From Falseniella ignava CCUG 37419 (lineage in GTDB: Bacteria > Bacillota > Bacilli > Lactobacillales > Aerococcaceae), in assembly GCF_000301055.1 (NCBI RefSeq), contig NZ_JH932300.1:62001-126000 (forward strand): a DNA stretch of 64,000 bases. Reading direction: 5' to 3'. Position numbers and translations under genes: made by a program. Positions 15,983-25,782 of the stretch are shown one piece after another; within the stretch, counting starts at the first letter, position 1; every line of letters begins with the position of its first letter. The notes below the pieces were generated by a model. That model saw nothing but the letters and a program-made list of their open reading frames with translations, searched no databases and was not told where the DNA came from.

Positions 15983-16594
15983 ATGGAATTAAAAACCTTA
16001 GCAGGTCAACAAAAAAATGAATTGTCTTGGATTGAAGTTGCTTATGCTATTCTTGAAGAAAGTGGAGAAATCCATCACTTTAATGACCTTTTAATGAAGT
16101 TACAAGAATATTTAGAATTAAATGATGATGAGTTGAATCGTTTTATGGCCCGTTTTTATACCGATTTAAATATTGATGGTCGTTTTATCTCTGTTGGAGA
16201 TAACCGTTGGGGATTAAGATTATGGTTCGCAATTGATGAGATTGATGAAGAGACAGCCACCTCTGATGAGGAAAGCGCGCCACGCCGCCGTCGTAAATCG
16301 AAACGAAGTGTTTACGGAGATGATGTGGTCGACTATGATTCGGATGACCCAGAAGATTCAGATCATTACGACGAAGAATTTGAAGATGATGATCTCGATG
16401 AAGATAGCGATGAAGATGAAGATGATGACGATATCGAATATGATCGTGAACTTGATGACTTTGAAGATGATCCCGATGAACTGGACGATGATCTCGAAGA
16501 TTATGATGATGAGATCGGAGATATCGGTGAAGAGTACGATGAAGATGAAGATAGTTTAGATGAAGACGAAGAATATGATGAGGATCACGAATAG
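15983..16594 (+). CDS. rpoE: RNA polymerase delta subunit
   Basis: The folded N-terminal domain (ELSWIEVAYAILEESGEIHHFNDLLMKLQEYLELNDDE...RFISVGDNRWGLRLWF, residues 8-85) matches the delta subunit that binds core polymerase, speeds recycling and sharpens promoter selectivity. The remaining ~110 residues are almost pure Asp/Glu with some Tyr, after a short basic patch PRRRRKSKRS; at 203 residues the acidic tail is longer than in Bacillus subtilis (173 in all). The ATG at 15983 is preferred over the GTG at 15974, which lies inside the AGGAAGGAAG ribosome-binding site. The promoter and attenuator of pyrG follow. Confidence 0.95.
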   Translation: MELKTLAGQQKNELSWIEVAYAILEESGEIHHFNDLLMKLQEYLELNDDELNRFMARFYTDLNIDGRFISVGDNRWGLRLWFAIDEIDEETATSDEESAPRRRRKSKRSVYGDDVVDYDSDDPEDSDHYDEEFEDDDLDEDSDEDEDDDDIEYDRELDDFEDDPDELDDDLEDYDDEIGDIGEEYDEDEDSLDEDEEYDEDHE

Positions 16595-16620
16595 TTGACA
16601 GAATAGAGCAGAACTCACTG

Positions 16621-16657
16621 TTGACTCTCGTGTGAAAATCAATTATTATTTATCTTG
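16621..16657 (+). promoter_or_regulatory. pyrG promoter with GGGC start site
   Basis: TTGACT (16621-16626), a 17-base spacer and TATTAT (16644-16649) place the start at the GGGC tract 16657-16660. The same initial GGGC is required for CTP-sensitive reiterative transcription at pyrG in Bacillus subtilis. Confidence 0.8.
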
Positions 16658-16732
16658 GGCACTTCTCATAGCGAGAAGTCGAATCAAAACAAACTGAGCC
16701 TCCTTATCCCATGCTGGATGAGGAGTTTTTTT
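16657..16732 (+). promoter_or_regulatory. CTP-responsive pyrG attenuator leader
   Basis: The transcript would begin GGGCAC, fold a small hairpin ACTTCTC/GAGAAGT (16661-16679), then meet a terminator CTCCTTATCC (16700-16709)/GGATGAGGAG (16716-16725) with seven T. The 5' arm and flank (CCTCCTTATCCC) are C/U-rich. In the known B. subtilis mechanism, low CTP stalls polymerase after GGG, extra G residues are added, and the G-rich 5' end pairs with this arm so that the terminator cannot form. All required parts are in place, which makes the same control likely here. Confidence 0.8.
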
Positions 16733-16790
16733 ATTTTAAGAAGCAACCAGTCAGCAGATCTTAATCGCCAAATTAATGAGGAGGAGTAAT

Positions 16791-18410
16791 ATGACTAAAT
16801 ATATATTTGTAACAGGTGGCGTCGTTTCATCCATCGGAAAAGGAATTATCGCAGCCTCACTTGGAAGACTTTTAAAAAATCGTGGATTAAAAATTAATAT
16901 CCAAAAATTTGATCCGTATTTAAATATCGACCCAGGGACGATGAGTCCTTATCAACATGGGGAAGTCTATGTGACAGAAGATGGCGCTGAAACCGACTTA
17001 GACCTAGGGCACTATGAACGGTTTATTGATATTAACTTAAACCAATACTCTAGCGTGACTGCTGGTAAAGTCTATGACACGATTTTACGCAAAGAGCGTC
17101 AAGGTGCCTACGATGGTCGTACCGTTCAAGTAATCCCTCATGTCACGAATGAAATCAAAGAGAAAATCATGCGAGCGGCTGAAACAACGGATGCAGATAT
17201 TGTGATTACGGAAGTAGGAGGAACCGTAGGGGATATTGAAGGTCTTCCTTTCTTAGAGGCGCTACGTCAAATGCGGGCAAATGTTGGGCCTGAGAATGTT
17301 CTCTATATTCATACAACATTAATCCCATACTTGAAAGCATCGAGTGAATTAAAAACAAAACCGACCCAGCATAGTGTAAAAGAACTTCGTTCACTCGGTA
17401 TTCAGCCTAATATGCTAGTCGTTCGAACCGAAGAGCCAATCCCTTCTTCTACAAAAGAAAAATTGGCGCTATTTTGCGACGTACCCTATAAGGCAGTCTT
17501 TGAATCTCGCGATGTTGAAACACTTTACACGATTCCTTTATCCATTCAAGAGCAAGGGATGGACCAATTTGTCGTTGATTATTTTGGTTTTGATGTTCCG
17601 CCGGCTGATATGACCGCTTGGGAAGAATTGGAACAACGTGTTTTAAATCTATCTAAGAGCGTTAAAATTGCGATTGTAGGGAAATATATTGAGTTACCGG
17701 ATGCTTATCTTTCAGTCGTTGAAGCATTGAAACATGCGGGGTACCAATATGATGCAGATATCGATATTAAATGGGTTGCGTCTGACAAAATTAATGAAAA
17801 AAATGTTCAAGAAGCATTGCAAGATGTTGATGGAATTGTTGTTCCTGGCGGATTTGGGAAACGTGGTATCGATGGTAAGATTTTAGCAATTAATTATGCA
17901 CGCACGCATAACGTACCGTTTTTAGGAATTTGTCTAGGGATGCAACTCGCTGCCGTAGAGTTTGCGCGTTATGTTGCGAATTTGACAGATGCGCATTCTG
18001 TTGAAATCGACCCGAATACGCCATACCGTATTATCGATTTAATGACCGATCAAACGGACGTCGATCAAGTGGGAGGTACCTTGCGTTTAGGTTTATATCC
18101 AGCGGTCTTAGAAGAAAGTTCATTAGCAAAACGCCTTTATGGTAATGCGGACCAAATGAATGAACGACACCGTCACCGTTATGAATTTAACAATGAATAT
18201 CGTGAAATGTTAAAAAAACACGGCTTACACTTCTCCGGTGTGAGCCCAGATGGCAAATTAGTTGAAGTGATTGAGCTGCCAAATCATCCATTCTTTATTG
18301 CAACACAAGCACATCCAGAATTCACTTCACGACCAAACCGACCAAATCCACTCTTTGCGGGATTAATTCAAGCAAGTATTGAACATAGCGAAAATTACGA
18401 TGTAAATTAA
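16791..18410 (+). CDS. pyrG: CTP synthase
   Basis: A 539-residue enzyme converting UTP, ATP and glutamine to CTP. The N-terminal synthetase domain starts [17 protein letters not shown] and contains [15 protein letters not shown] and [10 protein letters not shown]. The C-terminal class I glutaminase domain carries the nucleophile in [11 protein letters not shown] (~residue 380) and the His-Glu pair in [11 protein letters not shown]. The start at 16791 follows GAGGAGG; an upstream ATG at 16776 overlaps that site and is not used. Expression is probably governed by the attenuator just upstream, which is the rpoE-pyrG arrangement common in Firmicutes. Confidence 0.97.
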   Translation: MTKYIFVTGGVVSSIGKGIIAASLGRLLKNRGLKINIQKFDPYLNIDPGTMSPYQHGEVYVTEDGAETDLDLGHYERFIDINLNQYSSVTAGKVYDTILRKERQGAYDGRTVQVIPHVTNEIKEKIMRAAETTDADIVITEVGGTVGDIEGLPFLEALRQMRANVGPENVLYIHTTLIPYLKASSELKTKPTQHSVKELRSLGIQPNMLVVRTEEPIPSSTKEKLALFCDVPYKAVFESRDVETLYTIPLSIQEQGMDQFVVDYFGFDVPPADMTAWEELEQRVLNLSKSVKIAIVGKYIELPDAYLSVVEALKHAGYQYDADIDIKWVASDKINEKNVQEALQDVDGIVVPGGFGKRGIDGKILAINYARTHNVPFLGICLGMQLAAVEFARYVANLTDAHSVEIDPNTPYRIIDLMTDQTDVDQVGGTLRLGLYPAVLEESSLAKRLYGNADQMNERHRHRYEFNNEYREMLKKHGLHFSGVSPDGKLVEVIELPNHPFFIATQAHPEFTSRPNRPNPLFAGLIQASIEHSENYDVN

Positions 18411-18434
18411 AACAAAAAGTTTTCATAAAAATAC

Positions 18435-18463
18435 TGTTGTCATCGAAAACAATAAGGTATAAT
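18435..18463 (+). promoter_or_regulatory. Promoter of fba
   Basis: TATAAT (18458-18463) lies 17 bases after TGTTGT (18435-18440); the better hexamer TTGTCA (18437-18442) is 15 bases away. GAGAGGAG precedes the fba ATG. Confidence 0.5.
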
Positions 18464-18493
18464 AGAATCAGAATATCTGAGAGGAGATTATAA

Positions 18494-19351
18494 ATGAGTC
18501 GATTAGTCAGTATGACAGAAATGTTAAATAAAGCAAAAGAGGAACATTATGCGGTTGGTCAATTCAATATTAATAACCTTGAATGGACCCAAGCTGTATT
18601 GCAAGCAGCACAAGAAAATAAATCTCCAATTATTTTAGGAGCTTCTGAAGGAGCGACAAAATATATGGGAGGGCCAGAAGTTGTTGTAGCGATGGTCAAT
18701 GCTTTATTAGAAACAATGGATATTACGGTTCCAGTTGCTTTACACTTAGACCACGGTTCAAGTGTTGAAACATGTAAAGCAATGATTGATGCAGGTTATT
18801 CATCTGTTATGTTCGATGGATCTCATCATCCAATTGAAGACAATATTCGTATGACGAAAGAAGTTGTTGACTACGCGCATCCTAAAGGCGTATCGGTCGA
18901 AGGAGAAGTAGGTACGGTTGGTGGAGAAGAAGATGGCGTAATTGGTGGTATCCAGTATGCAGACCTTCATGAATGTGAACGTATGGTAAAAGAGGCTGGA
19001 GTGGATGCGTTAGCAGCGGCACTCGGTTCTGTTCACGGACCTTACCAAGGAGAACCTGTTTTAGGTTTTGATGAAATGTTAGCTATTTCTGAAGCGACTC
19101 AAACACCGCTAGTATTACACGGTGGATCTGGAATTCCAGAACATCAAATTAAAAAAGCAATTGAACGTGGTCATGCTAAAATTAACGTGAACACGGAATT
19201 GCAACAACAATGGACGAAAGCGGTTCGTGAAAAATTAGCAACCGATGACAAAGTCTATGACCCACGTAAAATCATTGGGCCTGGTAAAGAAGCGATTATT
19301 AAAATTACCAAAGAAACAATGGATATGTTTGGATCAACAGGTAAAGCATAA
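18494..19351 (+). CDS. fba: Class II fructose-1,6-bisphosphate aldolase
   Basis: A 285-residue zinc-dependent aldolase that splits fructose 1,6-bisphosphate into dihydroxyacetone phosphate and glyceraldehyde 3-phosphate. Zinc and substrate positions are seen in [10 protein letters not shown] (~residue 80), [34 protein letters not shown] (~180) and LHGGSGIP (~210), then INVNTE. The length and the N-terminal [13 protein letters not shown] match the Gram-positive FbaA group. It is transcribed alone between pyrG and a clear terminator. Confidence 0.97.
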   Translation: MSRLVSMTEMLNKAKEEHYAVGQFNINNLEWTQAVLQAAQENKSPIILGASEGATKYMGGPEVVVAMVNALLETMDITVPVALHLDHGSSVETCKAMIDAGYSSVMFDGSHHPIEDNIRMTKEVVDYAHPKGVSVEGEVGTVGGEEDGVIGGIQYADLHECERMVKEAGVDALAAALGSVHGPYQGEPVLGFDEMLAISEATQTPLVLHGGSGIPEHQIKKAIERGHAKINVNTELQQQWTKAVREKLATDDKVYDPRKIIGPGKEAIIKITKETMDMFGSTGKA

Positions 19352-19360
19352 AATTCAAGA

Positions 19361-19389
19361 AAGCTGTGACGGATGTCACAGCTTTTTTT
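19361..19389 (+). terminator. Rho-independent terminator after fba
   Basis: AAGCTGTGAC/GTCACAGCTT form a perfect 10-bp stem around GGAT, followed by T residues. Confidence 0.9.
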
Positions 19390-19459
19390 GTGGGTTTCAT
19401 TATCAGCGTTATCTATAAATCATGTTATAATGAGACTTAAAGAGACGAAGGAGAAGCCG

Positions 19460-20293
19460 ATGAATATATTATTTTCTATTGATGAACGATTTGTCGAACC
19501 GATGCTGACGACATTATATTCTATTCGCATAAATAATCCACAACCACATTTCGATATTTTTGTTTTACAAAAACAACCTTTAGCGCAAAATCAACGGATC
19601 AGCCAATGGTGTGAAGCTTATCAGATGACGTACCACCCTATTTTAATTGATGCGGAAGCCTTTCAACATGCCCCGGTCCTAAAACACTGGAATGAGACAA
19701 TCTACTATCGACTGTTGGCGCACGATTATTTACCTCATCATTTAGAGCGAGTCTTATATTTAGATGCTGATATATTATGTATTAATGCGCTCGATTCATT
19801 GTATGATTTAGAAATGGGAGCTAACTATTACGCGGGAGCGAGCCATGGGCGATTAATTAATGAGACGAGGGAAAAATTTAATCGATTGCGTCTACAAAAT
19901 CCTCAGCTTGAAGAATATATTAATACAGGCGTATTATTAATTAATTTGGAAGCTTGCCGGCAGAATGTGTCAGATAAGGTGATTTTTGATTATATTGAGG
20001 CCAATCGGCGCCTATTACTTTTACCAGACCAAGACGTCTTAAATGGTCTGTACGGAGCCCATATTCATTTAATTCCAGATGAAATTTATAACTATGACGT
20101 TCGCTATCCAAAAGTGTATGAACTATTTAGCGAACATCCCATGACTGCTCAGCGCGTGATGCAAGAAACTGTCTTCTTGCACTATTGCGGCAAAGATAAG
20201 CCATGGGATGCTAAAACAAATAATGATTTTAATTTATTATACTTACATTACCAAGCAAAACGAGAACAACAACAAAAGTTATGGGTAGATTAA
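19460..20293 (+). CDS. Family 8 glycosyltransferase
   Basis: A 277-residue GT8 (GT-A fold) enzyme. The N terminus NILFSIDERFVEPMLTTLYSI is the nucleotide-sugar binding start; the metal-binding DxD is in RVLYLDADILC (~residue 95), followed by EYINTGVLLINL (~155), LPDQDVLNGLY and a C-terminal HYCGKDKPW. GT8 members in Firmicutes transfer glucose or galactose to lipopolysaccharide-like, teichoic or protein acceptors; the acceptor here is unknown. The start is the ATG at 19460 after AAGGAG; the frame is open further upstream through the fba terminator, which is not coding. It overlaps the convergent TraX-like gene by 15 bases. Confidence 0.88.
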   Translation: MNILFSIDERFVEPMLTTLYSIRINNPQPHFDIFVLQKQPLAQNQRISQWCEAYQMTYHPILIDAEAFQHAPVLKHWNETIYYRLLAHDYLPHHLERVLYLDADILCINALDSLYDLEMGANYYAGASHGRLINETREKFNRLRLQNPQLEEYINTGVLLINLEACRQNVSDKVIFDYIEANRRLLLLPDQDVLNGLYGAHIHLIPDEIYNYDVRYPKVYELFSEHPMTAQRVMQETVFLHYCGKDKPWDAKTNNDFNLLYLHYQAKREQQQKLWVD

Positions 20294-21013
20294 GTAGCGA
20301 GCCAAACCTGCTAAAATAATTAAATGAATTGGGTAAAATAAGTAAAATAGTTTTGAGTTGAATTTACCCCGCTGTCCATTATAAAAGTAAATCAAAATAA
20401 AGCTTGGTAAAGCGTAAAAATTATAGCCTAAGTAAATGAAGCTTCCAGCTAGCACTTGATAAAGACGTTCGGCTTTAAAAAGATACAATACAACAATCAA
20501 TAAAACACCAAAAATATCATAATCTGTGTTTAAAAAATAACTGAGTGCGCAAGTGGAAGAAATAATCGCTACTTGAATTAGTGTGTTGGCTTTAAAATGT
20601 TTCATACCGGCCAATGTGAGTAATCCTAGAAAGAGCGTAAAGTATACATTTTGGGCAGAAAAATCAAAAATCACTTGCGATCTGGCAAGATCAAAGGGGA
20701 TCTCAGATAATAAAGCGAATATCCCTAAACGAAGTAGGTAACGTTGGATATTACGAGTATGAATAGCACCTTGAACAATTAGAAAGCAAAAAATAGGGAA
20801 GGCCAACCGGCCAATAGCACGCGTAGCATAGTAAATCTGTTGCCAAGTGGCAGCAGATTGAGCGTCCGCAGATGTTATGCCTATCAATTGAAAATTGATC
20901 CATGGCAACAATAAAAAAGCCCCCACATGATCAATCAACATTGACAGCATTCCGACAATTTTAAGGGTAGTACCGCTGATTGGAGAGCGATCTGTTAAGT
21001 GCGATGAATTCAT
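20279..21013 (-). CDS. TraX-like multispanning membrane protein
   Basis: A 244-residue membrane protein with about seven hydrophobic segments. The N-terminal TLKIVGMLSMLIDHVGAFLL and the RAIGRLAFPIFCFLIVQGAIHTRNIQRYLLRLGIFALLSEIPFDL block are the TraX signature. In the F plasmid, TraX acetylates the pilin N terminus; chromosomal homologues in Firmicutes are numerous and uncharacterised, and probably act as acyltransferases on surface molecules (inference). There is nothing conjugative nearby, so the plasmid name should not be over-read. It converges on the GT8 gene with a 15-base overlap; surface glycan modification would link the two. Confidence 0.85.
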   Translation of the reverse strand: MNSSHLTDRSPISGTTLKIVGMLSMLIDHVGAFLLLPWINFQLIGITSADAQSAATWQQIYYATRAIGRLAFPIFCFLIVQGAIHTRNIQRYLLRLGIFALLSEIPFDLARSQVIFDFSAQNVYFTLFLGLLTLAGMKHFKANTLIQVAIISSTCALSYFLNTDYDIFGVLLIVVLYLFKAERLYQVLAGSFIYLGYNFYALPSFILIYFYNGQRGKFNSKLFYLFYPIHLIILAGLARYLIYP

Positions 21014-21158
21014 CTAAGTGATCCTTTCTTTTAAATTACATCGTATTAATAAGTGAGCTTTATTATAGCAATGATTGAATAGGTATATCAACTTTATATT
21101 TATAGCCAAATGTGTTAAAATCGATGAGCGATATGAATGAAATGGAGGGGAGCGCAAA

Positions 21159-21986
21159 ATGGAAGTACAATACAAAGAATGTGAGCATCACGTATTTGCT
21201 GCATTAACAGAGCATATGATTGAGCATCGTCAGTATTCAATCCTTCAAGAAACCCTTCACCAAGCAGATGCCAAGAAGTGGCAAAAGCAAATCACCTTAA
21301 CGCAACTTGCGCAAGCATATCTCACCAATGATTTAGAGTCAATCCGTGAATTAGCCGTGGTGTTAGAACGAAATTACTTGCTAGCACCTTCGCAATTAGA
21401 ATTAAGAATCTACAGCTATATTCACCATATGAATCAACTCTATGAGCGTCAAGCTTGGACAGACTATTTCAGAGCAATCTCACCAGTTATGGTAGATCTC
21501 TTTGCATTATTAATTGAACGGCATGCCATTCCGGAATTGAGTCATTATATGGAACCTGTTATTAAACCAACTGATGATGGGCGCCAGATTTATAAAGGTC
21601 TTCATTGGATTCAAGAAAAAATTGAGGCGGATGATAATGTAATCCGCAAAACATGGCAAAATTATTATGGTGATTATTTTAACTATGGCCATTATGTGTC
21701 TTCGAGCCATTTAATTAAATTGATGCAAGATACAATGGATCCGTCCTTTGTAACCCCTGCACAAACATTGCGTCGAATTGAAAAAGATATACGTAATATC
21801 GTTGCGCACGAAGCCATTTACTTGTCGCCAGAGCGGATTTATCACCGGAGCTTAATGACAGCGGAAGAGATTCACCAACTGTTGCATCATTTATGTCAGC
21901 AAGCTCAATTGAATGATCCAAGACAGATAGGTATTTTAAGTAATATTGACGAAGAATTGCGCACGTCGATACATCAAGATTTTTAA
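21159..21986 (+). CDS. Orphan HEPN protein resembling the C-terminal part of Csm6
   Basis: A 275-residue, all-helical soluble protein. Residues 212-217 read RNIVAH, the R-X4-H catalytic motif of HEPN ribonucleases, set in EKDIRNIVAHEAIYLSPERIYHRSLMTAEEIHQLLHHL. That layout (charged helix, RNxxAHE, short strand, helix) is what I recall from the HEPN domain of type III CRISPR Csm6. The part before it looks like helical linker. No CARF domain with its Rossmann glycine motifs is visible, so it would lack the usual cyclic-oligoadenylate sensor. No CRISPR array or cas gene is in the window. It is followed after 16 bases by murA, probably in one transcript. Enzyme activity is an inference. Confidence 0.6.
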   Translation: MEVQYKECEHHVFAALTEHMIEHRQYSILQETLHQADAKKWQKQITLTQLAQAYLTNDLESIRELAVVLERNYLLAPSQLELRIYSYIHHMNQLYERQAWTDYFRAISPVMVDLFALLIERHAIPELSHYMEPVIKPTDDGRQIYKGLHWIQEKIEADDNVIRKTWQNYYGDYFNYGHYVSSSHLIKLMQDTMDPSFVTPAQTLRRIEKDIRNIVAHEAIYLSPERIYHRSLMTAEEIHQLLHHLCQQAQLNDPRQIGILSNIDEELRTSIHQDF

Positions 21987-22002
21987 ACTAAGGGAGTAAA
22001 CT

Positions 22003-23265
22003 ATGAAAAAGTTGATTATACGCGGTGGAAATCCACTGAATGGAGAAATTACAATTAACGGTGCCAAAAATAGTACTGTGGCTTTAATTCCAGCAGCTAT
22101 TTTGGCTGATTCTGAAGTTGTCTTAGAGGGTGTACCAGATATTCAAGACGTGCACTCATTGATTGAAATATTGAATGATTTTCACGTTAAAACAGAATTC
22201 AAAGATAACGTATTACGAATCGACCCGACAGAAATTCAATCCATTCCGATGCCAACAGGTAAAATTCAAAGTTTAAGAGCGTCATATTACTTTATGGGGT
22301 CACTTTTATCTAAGTTCGGTGAGGGAGTCATTGGATTACCTGGCGGTTGTGTCATAGGGCCTCGCCCGATTGACCAACATTTGAAAGCTTTTCGCTCTTT
22401 AGGCGCACAAGTTGATGATCAGTACGGTGTCATTACCTTGACATCGCCAAATGGACTAAAAGGCAACCGAATTTATATGGACGTCGTGTCTGTTGGAGCA
22501 ACAATTAATGCTATTTTAGCTGCTGTTAAAGCAGAAGGTAAGACTATTATCGAGAATGCGGCAAGAGAACCTGAAATTATTGATGTTGTCACATTACTGA
22601 ATAAAATGGGAGCCAACATTCGTGGTGCTGGAACCAACGTAATCCGGATTGAAGGTGTGAAAGAATTAACAGGTACCAATCATACGATTATCCCTGACCG
22701 TATCGAAGCCGGGACGTATATTTCTTTAGCAGTAGCTATGGGAGAGAAAGTCCGGATTAATAACGTGATTTATGAACATATTGAAAGTTTTATTGCGAAA
22801 TTAGATGAGATGGGCGCACGAATGACGATTGGCGAAGATTCGATCGATATCGAGCGCACAGATGAGCTCAATATGGTTAACATTAAGACCTTACCATATC
22901 CTGGTTTTGCAACTGATTTACAACAACCTTTAACTGCATTATTGCTGAAGACGCGCGGAGAAGGGACCATTATGGATACAATTTACCCACAACGCGTGAA
23001 GCATATTCCAGAACTAAATCGAATGGGAGCAGATATTCGTGTCGATGGCGATATTATTCGCCTAAAAGGCCCTTGCAAGCTGACCGGAGCTCCGGTTGTT
23101 GCAAGTGACTTACGAGCAGGAGCTTGTCTTGTCATCGCAGGTCTCATGGCTGAGGGAGAGACGGTGATTACTGGAGTTGACCATATTTTAAGAGGCTATG
23201 CGCATATTGTTGATAAATTAAAAGCAATCGGCGCGGATATTGAGATGATTGAAGAGGACGAATAA
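22003..23265 (+). CDS. murA: UDP-N-acetylglucosamine 1-carboxyvinyltransferase
   Basis: A 420-residue EPSP-synthase-fold enzyme that transfers enolpyruvate from PEP to UDP-GlcNAc, the first committed step of peptidoglycan synthesis. The N terminus [27 protein letters not shown] and the catalytic loop [15 protein letters not shown] (~residue 115) with the fosfomycin-target cysteine are intact. [18 protein letters not shown] closes the C terminus. Position next to fba and rho matches the second Firmicutes paralogue (MurZ/MurAB); the other copy is expected elsewhere. AAGGGAG precedes the ATG. Confidence 0.95.
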   Translation: MKKLIIRGGNPLNGEITINGAKNSTVALIPAAILADSEVVLEGVPDIQDVHSLIEILNDFHVKTEFKDNVLRIDPTEIQSIPMPTGKIQSLRASYYFMGSLLSKFGEGVIGLPGGCVIGPRPIDQHLKAFRSLGAQVDDQYGVITLTSPNGLKGNRIYMDVVSVGATINAILAAVKAEGKTIIENAAREPEIIDVVTLLNKMGANIRGAGTNVIRIEGVKELTGTNHTIIPDRIEAGTYISLAVAMGEKVRINNVIYEHIESFIAKLDEMGARMTIGEDSIDIERTDELNMVNIKTLPYPGFATDLQQPLTALLLKTRGEGTIMDTIYPQRVKHIPELNRMGADIRVDGDIIRLKGPCKLTGAPVVASDLRAGACLVIAGLMAEGETVITGVDHILRGYAHIVDKLKAIGADIEMIEEDE

Positions 23266-23296
23266 TTGGAATGAACGTATTAGAAAGAGGCAATCA

Positions 23297-24565
23297 ATGA
23301 GCGATGAATTCTCCTTAGAAACGTTACTCAATAAAGAAGTGAAAGAACTCTATAATTATGCGAAAGAGTTGGAAATTCCTAATTATAGTGAATTAAATAA
23401 AAAAGAATTAGCACTCGCAGTAATGCGTACGCAAGAAGAAAAACAAGGCTTTTTCAATGTTGAAGGAGTCCTAGATATTATCCCTGGTGATAATTTCGGT
23501 TTTCTACGTCCGATTAACTATTCACCAAGTCAAGAAGATATTTATATTTCTAACTCTCAAATTCGTCGTTTTGATTTGAGAAATGGTGATAAAGTGGCAG
23601 GGCCAGCTCGTCCTGCCAAATCAAACGAACGTTATTATGGCTTAATGCAAGTCTCAACGGTTAATGGGAAAGATCCAGAATTAGCGAAGGAACGAGATCA
23701 CTTCCCGAGCCTGACACCACTGTATCCTGATGAGCAAATTAAATTAGAGTATCAAGTCAATGTGTTAACCAATCGGATGATTGATATTGTATCACCCGTT
23801 GGATTTGGACAACGTGGGTTGATTGTATCGCCACCGAAGGCCGGTAAGACATCGACTTTAAAAGAAATCGCGAATGGAATTGCAACCAATTACCCAGATG
23901 TCGAGTTATTAGTGCTTTTAATCGACGAACGTCCCGAGGAAGTGACCGATATTGAACGTTCAGTAAGAGGCGAAGTTATTTCGTCAACCTTTGACCAAAA
24001 ACCTGAAAATCATATTCGAATTGCGGAACTCGTTTTAGATCGGGCAATGCGACTGGTAGAAGATGGACGAGATGTTGTAATTCTAATGGATAGTATTACT
24101 CGCTTAGCTCGAGCATACAACTTAGTAGTCAAACCGAGTGGGCGAACATTAAGTGGTGGTTTAGACCCGGCTTCGTTTTATTTCCCAAAACGCTTCTTTG
24201 GAGCGGCTCGCAATATTGAAGACGGTGGCTCACTGACTATTTTAGCGACTGCTTTAGTTGATACGGGAAGCCGGATGGACGATATCATTTATGAAGAATT
24301 TAAAGGGACCGGGAATATGGAGTTGCACCTGTCACGTCAGTTAGCGCAGCGACGTATTTTCCCTGCGATTGATATTCAACGTTCAGGTACGCGAAAAGAA
24401 GAACTATTAATGATGCCGGAACAGCTAGAATCGATTTGGAATTTCCGTCGAATGATGACCGGTGATTCGCTAGATTATACCGATCAATTTGTTAATATGT
24501 TGCGGAATACAGCGAATAATGAAGATTTCTTTGCACAAATGAATCAACTAACTCAAATGAAATAA
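23297..24565 (+). CDS. rho: Transcription termination factor Rho
   Basis: A 422-residue hexameric RNA-dependent ATPase. Domains in order: N-terminal helical Rho_N ([28 protein letters not shown]), cold-shock-like RNA-binding domain ([16 protein letters not shown], ~residues 60-130), and the RecA-type motor with Walker A PPKAGKTS (~residue 180), Walker [17 protein letters not shown] and Q-loop region [21 protein letters not shown]. The ATG at 23297 with an AGAGG site is preferred over an in-frame TTG inside murA. It ends just before a perfect palindromic terminator. Confidence 0.96.
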   Translation: MSDEFSLETLLNKEVKELYNYAKELEIPNYSELNKKELALAVMRTQEEKQGFFNVEGVLDIIPGDNFGFLRPINYSPSQEDIYISNSQIRRFDLRNGDKVAGPARPAKSNERYYGLMQVSTVNGKDPELAKERDHFPSLTPLYPDEQIKLEYQVNVLTNRMIDIVSPVGFGQRGLIVSPPKAGKTSTLKEIANGIATNYPDVELLVLLIDERPEEVTDIERSVRGEVISSTFDQKPENHIRIAELVLDRAMRLVEDGRDVVILMDSITRLARAYNLVVKPSGRTLSGGLDPASFYFPKRFFGAARNIEDGGSLTILATALVDTGSRMDDIIYEEFKGTGNMELHLSRQLAQRRIFPAIDIQRSGTRKEELLMMPEQLESIWNFRRMMTGDSLDYTDQFVNMLRNTANNEDFFAQMNQLTQMK

Positions 24566-24570
24566 TAAGG

Positions 24571-24592
24571 CGACGGTACCGTCGTCTTTTTT
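24571..24592 (+). terminator. Rho-independent terminator after rho
   Basis: The palindrome CGACGGTACCGTCG (24571-24584) is followed by TCTTTTTT. Confidence 0.8.
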
Positions 24593-24629
24593 GATCTATA
24601 GAAGTATCATGAAATATTCTTGGAAGCGC

Positions 24630-24658
24630 TTGGCGATAAAGGGTGTTTCTTCTATAAT
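24630..24658 (+). promoter_or_regulatory. Promoter of the M42 peptidase cluster
   Basis: TTGGCG (24630-24635), 17 bases and a perfect TATAAT (24653-24658). It probably serves the peptidase, ybaK, ydbC and patB genes. Confidence 0.7.
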
Positions 24659-24684
24659 TAGATATATAGAAAGTGAGGCAGGCG

Positions 24685-25770
24685 ATGAAATATATTGACT
24701 TAATTACGGCACTATCGAACGCGAAAGGAGCTCCTGGATTCGAAGAGGAAGTTGTTGAAGTGTTGCAACAATTTAGGGGTTCTTACTCGATGCAGGTAGA
24801 TTCCATGCATAATACTTACTTTAATCTCCAGTCTATCGATTCAAGTAAACCAACTGTGATGTTAGATGCGCACTTAGATGAAGTAGCCTTAATGGTTAAA
24901 GGCATTGATGCGCACGGCTTAATTACGCTCCAGACATTGGGAGGGTGGATGAATGAACATATTGCCGGACAGACGTACTTTGTCCGTAATCGTTGGGGAG
25001 AATATATTCGAGGTATTTGTACTTCCAAACCCATTCACTTCTTAACCCCAGCTGAACGTGAACGCAAGATAGAACTTCAAGACTTGAAAATTGATGTGGG
25101 CGTAAGATCACGCGAAGAAGCCATTGAAGTCTATGGAATTGAAGTAGGACAGCCAATCGTTCCAGCCACGCAAGCGGAAGTAAAAAGCGAGACCGGCTTT
25201 GTTTTAGGCAAAGCTTTTGACGATCGGATTGGCGTTGCATTGTCGGTAGCGATTATGAATGAGCTGGCGGATGAATTAGATCAGCTACCGTATAATCTAG
25301 TGGCTGCATTCTCTACTCAGGAAGAAGTTGGACTTCGCGGCGCTAAAGTGACAGCACAACGGGTCAAGCCACAAATGGCTTTTGTATTTGAAGGTTGCCC
25401 AAGTGATGACTTTACATCGAGCGATGCACTCGAACAAGGAAAATTAGGTTTTGGACCGCAAATACGTCACCGCGATGTAAGCTATATATCAAATTCACGA
25501 ATTATTCAATGGCTGCAATCCGCAGCTGAGGCAAAGAACATCTCGCTTCAACATGCTGTAAGGGAAGGTGGCGGTACGAATGCTGGTTCGATTCATTTAG
25601 CGCAACAGGGTATTCCATGTGGTGTGATCAGTGTGCCTGCAAGATATGTTCACAGTCATGCAAGCTATATTTGTTATCAAGATTTTGAGGATGCACTTCA
25701 ACTGATGTTAGCGACATTGAGAGGGTTAACTCAAGAAGATATCGATCAATTTGAGTTGCGTTCGTATTAG
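24685..25770 (+). CDS. M42 family metallo-aminopeptidase
   Basis: A 361-residue member of peptidase family M42 (glutamyl aminopeptidase/endoglucanase-like tetrahedral peptidases). Metal ligands are visible in MLDAHLDEVALMV (~residue 65), KAFDDRIGVAL (~175), FSTQEEVGLRGAK (~210, with the catalytic Glu pair) and VFEGCPSDD (~235); the last His is in VPARYVHSHASYI. It trims N-terminal residues from cytosolic peptides. The start is the ATG at 24685 after GAGG; an in-frame GTG at 24673 is poorly placed. ybaK follows 12 bases downstream. Confidence 0.92.
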   Translation: MKYIDLITALSNAKGAPGFEEEVVEVLQQFRGSYSMQVDSMHNTYFNLQSIDSSKPTVMLDAHLDEVALMVKGIDAHGLITLQTLGGWMNEHIAGQTYFVRNRWGEYIRGICTSKPIHFLTPAERERKIELQDLKIDVGVRSREEAIEVYGIEVGQPIVPATQAEVKSETGFVLGKAFDDRIGVALSVAIMNELADELDQLPYNLVAAFSTQEEVGLRGAKVTAQRVKPQMAFVFEGCPSDDFTSSDALEQGKLGFGPQIRHRDVSYISNSRIIQWLQSAAEAKNISLQHAVREGGGTNAGSIHLAQQGIPCGVISVPARYVHSHASYICYQDFEDALQLMLATLRGLTQEDIDQFELRSY

Positions 25771-25782
25771 GTGATGAATAAA

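Noticed and set aside
16233-16559. Met/Lys-rich ORF in the second frame of rpoE
   Set aside because: It is the shifted reading of GAT/GAA repeats encoding the acidic tail, without ribosome-binding site.
20279-21013. Conjugative element suggested by the TraX-like gene
   Set aside because: No relaxase, coupling protein or mating-pair gene nearby; chromosomal TraX-like proteins are common in Firmicutes.
21159-21986. A CRISPR-Cas locus around the Csm6-like protein
   Set aside because: No repeat-spacer array, cas gene or CARF signature is present; neighbours are core metabolic genes.
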